Source: Candidatus Zixiibacteriota bacterium (GTDB taxonomy: Bacteria > SM23-81). Taken from it: a stretch of DNA of 11,582 bases. The notes beneath the pieces were generated by a model, which worked only from the letters and a program-made list of their open reading frames with translations, was not told the DNA's origin and did no database searches. Positions within the stretch are counted from its first letter, which is position 1; the number at the start of each line of letters is the position of its first letter. This document shows, piece by piece, positions 6,626 to 11,582 of the stretch. Both the position numbers and the translations under genes were made by a program. The stretch spans positions 1-11,582 of the forward strand of contig DAOVRJ010000053.1 of the NCBI GenBank assembly GCA_030628225.1, read 5' to 3'.

Positions 6626-6973
6626 ATGTTGAGGACGATGTGCAAATCCAAGATTCGCGGAGCCACGATAACCGCTACAACGCTGTATTATGAGGGCAGC
6701 ATCGGCATCGACAGGAAGATCATGGATGCCGCCGATATTCTGCCGTGGGAGCGGGTTCAGGTGGTGAACCTCAACAACGGAGCCCGCCTGCTGACCTACG
6801 TCATCGAGGAGAAGGCCGGGTCCGGCACCATCTGTCTGAAGGGTCCCGCGGCTCGCCTGGGTCAGGTGGGGGATGAGATCATCATCATCTCCTATGTGGC
6901 CGTGACCGATGAAGAAGCTCACGAACTGAAGCCCACCGTGGTAAGTTTGAAACCCCAAAATCGCCTCGCATAG
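6626..6973 (+). CDS. panD: Aspartate 1-decarboxylase precursor PanD
   Basis: PanD converts L-aspartate to beta-alanine, needed for pantothenate and CoA. The protein is made as an inactive pi-chain that cleaves itself between Gly24 and Ser25, turning Ser25 into the pyruvoyl cofactor. The site is visible here as YYEGSIGID (21-29). Other family features are the N-terminal LRTMCKSKIRGATIT with Lys9, DAADILPWERVQVVNLNNGAR, GSGTICLKGPAARLGQVGD, and the strand IIIISYVAV. At 115 residues it is slightly shorter than the E. coli protein but complete. AGGAGG (6616-6621) lies 4 nt before the ATG, and the gene begins 21 nt after thiC. Two vitamin-pathway genes are thus side by side, though thiamine and pantothenate syntheses do not share this step. 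Bacterial PanD may need a maturation factor; none is seen here. Confidence 0.95.
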   Translation: MLRTMCKSKIRGATITATTLYYEGSIGIDRKIMDAADILPWERVQVVNLNNGARLLTYVIEEKAGSGTICLKGPAARLGQVGDEIIIISYVAVTDEEAHELKPTVVSLKPQNRLA

Positions 6974-7037
6974 AGAGTGTATGGACGCGTTTCTCCCAGG
7001 GAGCCGGTCTCCTGTCAGAGGGGGTGGGAATTCGAAG

Positions 7038-7517
7038 ATGTCCGGGTTGAGAATCGTCATCTATCCTCATGAGATCTTGAGTTGCACATCCACACCGGTA
7101 AGAAATATAGACGACCAGGTGGTCAGGCTTGCCCAGGGCATGTCCAGGCTCATGGTTGCATCCCAGGGCATCGGCTTGGCTGCGCCCCAGGTAGGCATTT
7201 CCCAGCGTGTGATCACCCTGAATGTCGGCGATGGCCTCATCTCTCTGATTAATCCGGTGATCCTTGAGTGCCAGGGGCAGACTGGCAGGGAGGAGGGCTG
7301 CCTGAGTTGTCCGGGGATCTCCGTGGATGTGATGCGCAGCGAAAAAACCCTGGTGCGTGGTTTGAACCTGGACGGCAAAGAGGTGACCATCGAGGCGGAA
7401 GGGCTCAAGGCCCGAGTCCTGCAACATGAGATCGATCATCTGGACGGCATCCTCATTCTGGACAAACTGCCCTGGTTGGAGAAAATGGTGGCCAAGCGGA
7501 AGCTGCGCCGCCGGTGA
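7038..7517 (+). CDS. def: Peptide deformylase
   Basis: Peptide deformylase removes the formyl group from the initiator methionine of new proteins, using a metal (Fe or Zn). All three family motifs are present, numbered from ATG 7038: GIGLAAPQ (44-51), EGCLS (86-90) with metal ligand Cys88, and HEIDH (130-134) with two His ligands and catalytic Glu131. The N-terminal LRIVIYPHEIL is also typical, and the C-terminus is basic (KRKLRRR). Length is 159 residues, usual for the family. ATG 7038 has the purine-rich stretch GAGGGGGTGGG at 7018-7028. An in-frame ATG at 6981 would add 19 poorly conserved residues rich in Gly, Pro and Arg, with no good ribosome-binding site, so I treat it as less likely. 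The archease gene begins 24 nt downstream. Confidence 0.95.
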   Translation: MSGLRIVIYPHEILSCTSTPVRNIDDQVVRLAQGMSRLMVASQGIGLAAPQVGISQRVITLNVGDGLISLINPVILECQGQTGREEGCLSCPGISVDVMRSEKTLVRGLNLDGKEVTIEAEGLKARVLQHEIDHLDGILILDKLPWLEKMVAKRKLRRR

Positions 7518-7541
7518 GGTGCCGCTCTCGCGGAGGTTCTG

Positions 7542-7970
7542 GTGGATACGCCCAACGGTTCCTATAGCTACTTCGAGCACCAGGCGGATATGGGTATTAT
7601 CGGTCGGGGTTCCACCATGGAGGAGGCCTTCTCTCAGGCAGCCCGGGCGATGTTCAACCTGATGGTGGAGGTGGGACAGGTCCAACCCAGGCAGAAGGTA
7701 TCCGTGCAATGCCAGGGGAATGACCAGGCCGAGCTTTTCGTAGAGTGGCTGAACCACCTTCTCTCCGAGGCGGACATCCGCCAGATGGCCTTCGCCGATT
7801 TCCGGGTGGACTCCCTGTCCGACTCTCATCTTGCGGGAGCTGCCTGGGGCGAGCCATTCGATCCTCAGCGACACTATCCCAAGACCGAGGTCAAGGCCGC
7901 CACTTATGCCATGCTATTCGTCGATCAGGAAGGGGATCAGTGCGTGGCCCGCTGCGTGGTGGATCTGTGA
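7542..7970 (+). CDS. Archease, activator of RtcB RNA ligase
   Basis: Archease is a small protein that helps RtcB undergo guanylylation and multiple turnovers during RNA ligation. This 142-residue product has the family outline: SYFEHQADMGIIGRG (9-23) with acidic Asp16 in the HxAD element, MEEAFSQAARAMFNLM, ELFVEWLNHLL (64-74), EVKAATY (116-122), and the C-terminal Val-Val-Asp-Leu with Asp141. The acidic residues near both ends match the family metal-site positions. The His often seen after KAxTY is Ala here, a position that varies between species. GTG 7542 follows CGGAGG (7531-7536) by 5 nt. Position directly before rtcB (39-nt gap) strongly supports the assignment, since the two genes often occur together. 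The ORF has normal length and no signal of decay. Confidence 0.92.
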   Translation: MDTPNGSYSYFEHQADMGIIGRGSTMEEAFSQAARAMFNLMVEVGQVQPRQKVSVQCQGNDQAELFVEWLNHLLSEADIRQMAFADFRVDSLSDSHLAGAAWGEPFDPQRHYPKTEVKAATYAMLFVDQEGDQCVARCVVDL

Positions 7971-8009
7971 GTTTCTGGCAGGAACTTGCACTCAGGGGAG
8001 GACCATCAA

Positions 8010-9440
8010 TTGGATCTGAGCCAACTGAACAGGCAGGGGGAATATAAATGGATCATCCCCAAGACAGGGGGGATGATCGTGCCCGGCCTCATCTTCGCCA
8101 GTCAGGAGCTGATTGAGGAAATGGACCACATGGTCTACGAGCAGGTGAGCAACGTTGCCTGCCTTCCAGGCATTCAACGTTTCTCCATGGCCATGCCCGA
8201 CGCCCACTGGGGATATGGATTTCCCATCGGTGGAGTGGCTGCCTTCGATCCGCAGGTGGGAGGGGTCATCTCCGTGGGTGGTGTGGGCTTCGACGTGAAC
8301 TGCGGCGTGAGGACCCTGAAGACAGGTTTGGTCTGGGACGATGTGAAACCCCGACTGAAGGAGCTCGTCGACATCCTGTTCGCGCTCGTTCCCGCCGGAA
8401 TGGGATCACGGGGGGAGATTTCTCTGTCCGGCTCGCAGATTGAGGATGTGCTCACCACGGGTTCCCAGTGGGTGGCCTCTCACGGATACGGGACCCAGGA
8501 GGACCTTGATTATACCGAGGACCGTGGTATGGTGCCTGGAGCGGACCCTTCCGCTGTAAGTCAGGTGGCTCTGAAAAGAGAACGAAGACAGGTGGGGACC
8601 CTGGGATCCGGCAATCACTATCTGGAGATACAGAGGGTGGAAGAGATCTACAACCCGGAGGTCGCCCATAAATTCGGGCTGGCTGTTGAAGATGTGGTGG
8701 TGACCATCCATTGCGGATCTCGAGCTCTGGGCCATCAGGTGGGCACCGACTATCTCAAGTTGCTGGCCTCCGCCTCTCGGAAGTACGGTATTCCCATCAG
8801 GGAGCGGGAGCTGGTCTGTGCCCCCATCGAATCACCGGAGGGAAAAAGGTACTTCTCGGCGGTCAACTGTGCCATCAATTACGCTTTTGCCAATCGGCAG
8901 GTCATCACCCATTTGGTCAGGCTTGGTTTCGAGAAGGTGTTCCCCCGGGCCGATCTCCACATGCTCTACGACATCGGGCATAACACCTGTAAGGTAGAAC
9001 GACACAAGATCGATGGCCAAGTTAAGGAAGTTTACGTTCACCGGAAAGGGGCCACCAGGGCTTTTGGCCCCTCACGGGAGAACTTACCCCCGGCCTATCA
9101 GGGTTTTGGCCAACCGGTGATCGTAGGAGGCACCATGGGCACCGCCTCCTACATCCTGGTGGGTGCTGAGCGCGGCGAGCAGGAGGCATTCGCCTCTGTC
9201 TGTCACGGTGCTGGTCGCCGGATGAGCCGGAAGAAAGCCAAGAAAATCTGGCGGGGCGAGCATCTGATCCGCGAGCTGGAGGCCAAGGGCATCTATGTGC
9301 GCGGACATTCCCAGGCTGGATTGGCTGAGGAGGCCCCGGGAGCCTATAAGGATGTGACGGCGGTCATCGACACCATTCACCAATCAGGGTTGGCTCACAA
9401 GGTGGCTTGTCTGAAGCCCGCAGGCTGCATCAAAGGTTAA
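8010..9440 (+). CDS. rtcB: tRNA-splicing / RNA-repair ligase RtcB
   Basis: RtcB joins RNA 2',3'-cyclic phosphate (or 3'-phosphate) ends to 5'-OH ends using GTP and Mn2+. From the TTG at 8010 the Mn ligands and active-site residues fall at the numbers known for Pyrococcus RtcB: Asp95 and Cys98 in GFDVNCGVR, Asn202-His203 in GTLGSGNHYLE, and His234 in TIHCGSRALGHQ. Later residues are offset by five: His324 (YDIGHNTCK), the guanylylated His399 in SVCHGAGRRMSR, and Lys475 in the final KPAGCIKG. The product is 476 residues. TTG 8010 is supported by GGGAGG (7996-8001) 8 nt upstream and by this residue numbering; an earlier TTG at 7986 would bury the site. With the upstream archease gene it forms a complete bacterial RNA-repair pair. 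Whether it repairs tRNA, rRNA or other breaks cannot be told. Confidence 0.97.
   Translation: MDLSQLNRQGEYKWIIPKTGGMIVPGLIFASQELIEEMDHMVYEQVSNVACLPGIQRFSMAMPDAHWGYGFPIGGVAAFDPQVGGVISVGGVGFDVNCGVRTLKTGLVWDDVKPRLKELVDILFALVPAGMGSRGEISLSGSQIEDVLTTGSQWVASHGYGTQEDLDYTEDRGMVPGADPSAVSQVALKRERRQVGTLGSGNHYLEIQRVEEIYNPEVAHKFGLAVEDVVVTIHCGSRALGHQVGTDYLKLLASASRKYGIPIRERELVCAPIESPEGKRYFSAVNCAINYAFANRQVITHLVRLGFEKVFPRADLHMLYDIGHNTCKVERHKIDGQVKEVYVHRKGATRAFGPSRENLPPAYQGFGQPVIVGGTMGTASYILVGAERGEQEAFASVCHGAGRRMSRKKAKKIWRGEHLIRELEAKGIYVRGHSQAGLAEEAPGAYKDVTAVIDTIHQSGLAHKVACLKPAGCIKG
8051..8078 (+). repeat. Perfect hairpin inside the 5' coding region of rtcB
   Basis: GATCATCCCC (8051-8060) and GGGGATGATC (8069-8078) form a perfect 10-bp stem with an 8-nt loop, starting 41 nt after the TTG start codon. 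No U-tract follows. A stable mRNA hairpin here could slow early elongation or be an RNA target. It also encodes the N-terminal segment WIIPKTGGMIV. Confidence 0.65.
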
Positions 9441-9472
9441 CACCGATTTATTTGAGGAGCGGGAAGTAGGCC

Positions 9473-10483
9473 ATGAAGGAAGCCATGTTCTTCCGCCGCC
9501 TAAAGGGCAAGAAGGTCAGATGTGACCTGTGTGCCCATCGCTGCGTCATCGAGGAGGGCAAGAGGGGTATCTGTGGGGTGAGGGTCAACGAGGGAGGAAG
9601 CCTATATTCTCTTGTTTTCGGCAAAGCTGTGGCCACCCATGTCGATCCCATCGAGAAAAAGCCCCTGTTCCACTTCCAACCGGGCTCAACCAGTTTCTCC
9701 GTGGCCACCGTGGGGTGCAACTTTCGGTGCGCTCATTGTCAAAACGCCGATATCTCCATCCTGCCCATCGGCCGGGGCCATATCCTTGGTCAGGATCTGA
9801 CGCCGGAGGAGATTGTGGCCGCCGCCGAGGAAAACGGTTGTCGGAGCATCGCCTATACCTATACCGAGCCCACTGTTTTTTTTGAATACGCCCACGATAC
9901 GGCCCGACTGGCCGCGGAGAAAGACATCGGGAACATCTTCGTCACCAACGGCTACATGACAGAGGAGGCCTTAAGGACCATCCAGCCCTGTTTGAATGCC
10001 GCCAATGTGGATCTAAAATCCTTCTCAGAAGATCATTATCGTCAGATCTGCGGAGCCAGTCTGCAGCCAGTTTTGGAAAGCCTTCAGCTGATGAAGAGCC
10101 TGGGGATCTGGCTTGAGGTCACCACTCTGGTTATCCCCACCTTGAACGACTCGGAGGAGGAGCTGCGCCGGATTGCCGAATTCATCTTCAGTCTGGGACC
10201 GGAGACACCCTGGCATGTCAGCCAGTTTTATCCCACTTTCCAGTTGACCCATCTGCCGCCCACGCCCGTGGAGAGCATTCGTCGCGGGCGAGAAATAGGC
10301 CTGGATGTTGGGCTGAGATATGTTTACACCGGTAACATCCCTGGCGATGAGGGCGAGAACACCTTCTGTTATTGCTGCGGCCGGAGACTCATTCACCGGC
10401 ATGGTTACTCCATTCTGGAGAATAGGTTACAAGAGGGCCATTGTGACCGTTGTGGCGCAATTATCGATGGAGTGGACCTGTAA
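9473..10483 (+). CDS. amrS: AmmeMemoRadiSam system radical SAM enzyme
   Basis: The 336-residue protein matches the radical-SAM member of the AmmeMemoRadiSam set, a family related to pyruvate-formate-lyase-activating enzymes and often encoded with MEMO1-like and AMMECR1 proteins. Its substrate is not known. The SAM cluster motif is C82-x3-C86-x2-C89 in GCNFRCAHCQN. An N-terminal Cys set (17, 20, 24, 34: CDLCAHRC and GICGVR) is typical of the family. A second set at the C-terminus (C299, C301, C302, C324, C327) resembles a zinc ribbon. Other landmarks are AYTYTEPTVFFEYA, VTNGYMTEEAL, NVDLKSF, and HVSQFYPTFQ. ATG 9473 is 32 nt after rtcB; GGGAAG (9461-9466) can serve as the ribosome-binding site, and ATG 9485 is a less likely alternative. 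No MEMO or AMMECR1 gene is in the window. Iron-sulfur radical chemistry suggests anaerobic or low-oxygen growth. Confidence 0.9.
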   Translation: MKEAMFFRRLKGKKVRCDLCAHRCVIEEGKRGICGVRVNEGGSLYSLVFGKAVATHVDPIEKKPLFHFQPGSTSFSVATVGCNFRCAHCQNADISILPIGRGHILGQDLTPEEIVAAAEENGCRSIAYTYTEPTVFFEYAHDTARLAAEKDIGNIFVTNGYMTEEALRTIQPCLNAANVDLKSFSEDHYRQICGASLQPVLESLQLMKSLGIWLEVTTLVIPTLNDSEEELRRIAEFIFSLGPETPWHVSQFYPTFQLTHLPPTPVESIRRGREIGLDVGLRYVYTGNIPGDEGENTFCYCCGRRLIHRHGYSILENRLQEGHCDRCGAIIDGVDL

Positions 10484-10526
10484 GAGGAGAGACAACATTT
10501 CTCGCGCAGCTTCTCTCTTCATCGAT

Positions 10527-10549
10527 AGAGCGCAAACCGCCTCTTTTTT
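10527..10549 (+). terminator. Candidate intrinsic terminator after amrS
   Basis: AGAG-CG (10527-10532) pairs with CG (10538-10539) and CTCT (10541-10544), with one bulged C at 10540 and a CAAAC loop. TTTTT (10545-10549) follows directly. The stem is short, so strength is moderate. It lies 44 nt after the amrS stop and just before a promoter, a sensible place for the long gene run to end. Confidence 0.5.
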
Positions 10550-10571
10550 GTGAAAACGGCCCAGAAATCTC

Positions 10572-10601
10572 TTGGCAGGACCAGGAGGAATTTAGTATAC
10601 T
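10572..10601 (+). promoter_or_regulatory. Predicted sigma-70-type promoter for the thioredoxin unit
   Basis: TTGGCA (10572-10577) and TATACT (10596-10601) are separated by 18 nt. Each matches the consensus at about four or five of six positions. The -10 lies in an AT-rich tract, and the site follows the proposed terminator. Initiation near 10608 would make a long leader before trxA. Confidence 0.5.
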
Positions 10602-10679
10602 TATTTTGTATATCGTTCTGGACGATGTTCTGTTAACTGTAGTGTAGCCAAGGAAATAGCGATAAAAGAGAGGGAGGAA

Positions 10680-10730
10680 ATGGTCGAAGTCGGCAAACAA
10701 TATCTTCCCGGCAACCTTTACTGCTCATAA
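10680..10730 (+). CDS. Possible 16-codon leader peptide or gene remnant
   Basis: An ATG at 10680 follows GGGAGG (10672-10677), a strong ribosome-binding site with very short spacing, and opens a 16-residue frame (MVEVGKQYLPGNLYCS) ending in TAA. It is in the leader of trxA. A second open stretch in another frame (about 10713-10792, ending in TVQEVEN) suggests it could instead be the start of a small gene broken by a frameshift. I recognise neither peptide. The codon pattern is too short to test, so this is a weak call. Confidence 0.25.
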   Translation: MVEVGKQYLPGNLYCS

Positions 10731-10951
10731 ACCGCTTCAAGCGCAAAGATCCGGCAGGGTTTATTGAAACGGTTCAAGAAGTGGAGAATTAACAGATTCG
10801 AGACTTGAATTTACATAAGATGGAGGGATTCTGCGAACGACGCCCGGGGAATTACCGGGAGCGGATACTAAGAAGATGCACCAGATTTTGAAAACCGTGG
10901 AGTGATAAAAAATGGAGTCAAGCAATATCATAACTAACCAGAGGAGGAATC

Positions 10952-11275
10952 ATGGCCGAATTTCCCCAAGTCACCGACAATACTTTTGAGGGGGAGGTGC
11001 TCAAATCTGATCTGCCCGTGCTGGTCGATTTTTGGGCTCCCTGGTGCGGGCCGTGCCTGATGATCGCCCCCATTTTAGAGGAGCTGGTCCAGGAGTACGA
11101 TGGCCGGATAAAGGTGGTCAAACTGAACGTGGACGTTAACCCCGTCACGGCTGCAAAATATGGCATCTTCAGCATTCCCAGCGTTTTGCTTTTCAAGGGA
11201 GGCCAGGTGGCCACCCAGATCGTGGGGGCTGTGCCCAAGAAGCATTTCGTCGAGAAATTAGACGCCTTTCTGTGA
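10952..11275 (+). CDS. trxA: Thioredoxin
   Basis: This complete thioredoxin has 107 residues and reduces protein disulfides in the cytoplasm, being recharged by thioredoxin reductase. The active site is W31-C32-G33-P34-C35 within [10 protein letters not shown]. The structural cis-proline is Pro76 in FSIPSVLLF, Asp26 is the usual buried acid, and the KLNVDVNP strand and [11 protein letters not shown] end are typical. Length matches E. coli thioredoxin 1. GAGGAGG (10941-10947) precedes the ATG by 4 nt, a very strong site. The reductase gene begins 10 nt after the stop, so the two almost certainly share a transcript. A promoter about 350 nt upstream would give a long untranslated leader. Confidence 0.97.
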   Translation: MAEFPQVTDNTFEGEVLKSDLPVLVDFWAPWCGPCLMIAPILEELVQEYDGRIKVVKLNVDVNPVTAAKYGIFSIPSVLLFKGGQVATQIVGAVPKKHFVEKLDAFL

Positions 11276-11285
11276 GTTTGCTGGC

Positions 11286-11582
11286 ATGGAGAAACATGAT
11301 TTGATCATCGTGGGCGGCGGCCCAGCTGGATTGACGGCTGGCCTTTATGCCGCCAGGTCTCGCATCGACACCCTTCTGCTGGAGAAGTTGATTCCCGGTG
11401 GGCAGGTGATAACCACCGCTTTGGTGGAGAACTACCCGGGTTTTGAGGAGGGAGTACCTGGCCCGGACCTGATTGCCAAGATGGAAAAACAAGCCCGCCG
11501 CTTCGGCCTGAAGATCGAGATGCGGCTGGTGGAGAAGATCACTCTGGATGGGGATCAGAAAAGGGTGTTGGCCGATGGAGAG
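11286..11582 (+). CDS. trxB: Thioredoxin reductase, N-terminal part (3' truncated by window edge)
   Basis: From ATG 11286 the frame is open for 99 codons to the window edge. The N-terminus MEKHDLIIVGGGPAGLTAG carries the FAD-binding GxGxxG-type loop, followed by LYAARSRIDTLLLEK, the GGQ element, and VENYPGF, as in bacterial thioredoxin reductases. The enzyme passes electrons from NAD(P)H through FAD and a redox CxxC pair to thioredoxin. The CxxC motif and NAD(P)H domain lie beyond the window, so cofactor preference cannot be judged. The ribosome-binding site is weak, suggesting translation is coupled to trxA 10 nt upstream. A ferredoxin-dependent or related flavoprotein is possible, but the trxA pairing favours the call. 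Confidence 0.93.
   Translation, partial: MEKHDLIIVGGGPAGLTAGLYAARSRIDTLLLEKLIPGGQVITTALVENYPGFEEGVPGPDLIAKMEKQARRFGLKIEMRLVEKITLDGDQKRVLADGE

Larger units (their letters stand above)
10484..10951 (+). other. 468-nt intergenic region between amrS and trxA
   Basis: This AT-richer stretch has no ORF that I recognise. It contains a terminator-like hairpin (10527-10549), a sigma-70-like promoter (10572-10601), a small hairpin ATCGT/ACGAT (10612-10626), a 16-codon ORF with a good ribosome-binding site (10680-10730), and a short GC hairpin CCCGG/CCGGG (10843-10859) without a U-tract. Transcription from the proposed promoter gives thioredoxin a leader of about 340 nt. I compared it by eye with common RNA families (tRNA, tmRNA, SRP RNA, 6S, T-box and frequent riboswitches) and found no convincing match. 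Confidence 0.6.

Noticed and set aside
6981-7037. An N-terminal extension of peptide deformylase from an ATG at 6981
   Set aside because: The extra 19 residues do not resemble the family, and ATG 7038 has the better ribosome-binding site.
10661-10930. Apparent similarity between the sequences after GATAAAA at 10661 and at 10904
   Set aside because: Alignment needs several gaps, and only ATGG, AGTC and CAATATC are shared; chance is the simpler reading.

Overview
All thirteen genes in this window lie on the + strand. The DNA is moderately GC-rich. A TonB-dependent outer-membrane receptor fragment and a lipobox protein point to a Gram-negative (diderm) bacterium. The enzyme set (short-form ThiC, AmmeMemoRadiSam radical-SAM enzyme, archease/RtcB, M42 peptidase, MTH1187-type thiamine-binding protein) is common in anaerobic, often uncultivated lineages. 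I cannot assign a genus or phylum. I saw no tRNA, rRNA, CRISPR array, insertion sequence or phage gene.

Layout. Positions 1-1058 hold the 3' end of a TonB-dependent receptor gene and a DUF123/GIY-YIG gene. A promoter-like site overlaps the end of the latter and precedes an M42 metallopeptidase (1157-2215) and a phospholipase-D-like lipoprotein (2265-2894). A strong intrinsic-terminator-like hairpin (2966-3016) separates these from a DUF362 gene (3036-4136), but it ends only 19 nt before that gene's start codon.

From 3036 to 10483 the genes form one dense co-directional run with gaps of about 14-65 nt: DUF362, thiamine-binding protein, HAD hydrolase, thiC, panD, def, archease, rtcB, amrS. It combines cofactor synthesis (the HMP moiety of thiamine; beta-alanine for pantothenate/CoA), N-terminal deformylation of new proteins, RNA ligation with its activating partner, and a radical-SAM enzyme of unknown role. 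A moderate terminator at 10527-10549 probably closes this run. A 468-nt gap (10484-10951) follows, with a good sigma-70-like promoter and a long leader, and then thioredoxin and the start of thioredoxin reductase.

The strongest unexplained signal is structural. Perfect inverted repeats sit in the first ~100 nt of three genes of the run (thiamine-binding protein, thiC, rtcB), and a terminator-like hairpin sits directly before the DUF362 ribosome-binding site. Five of twelve intact gene starts appear to be GTG or TTG. No clearly novel multi-gene system is visible. The best candidates for new biology are the HAD enzyme between two thiamine-related genes, these intragenic hairpins, and the long thioredoxin leader with its mini-ORF.
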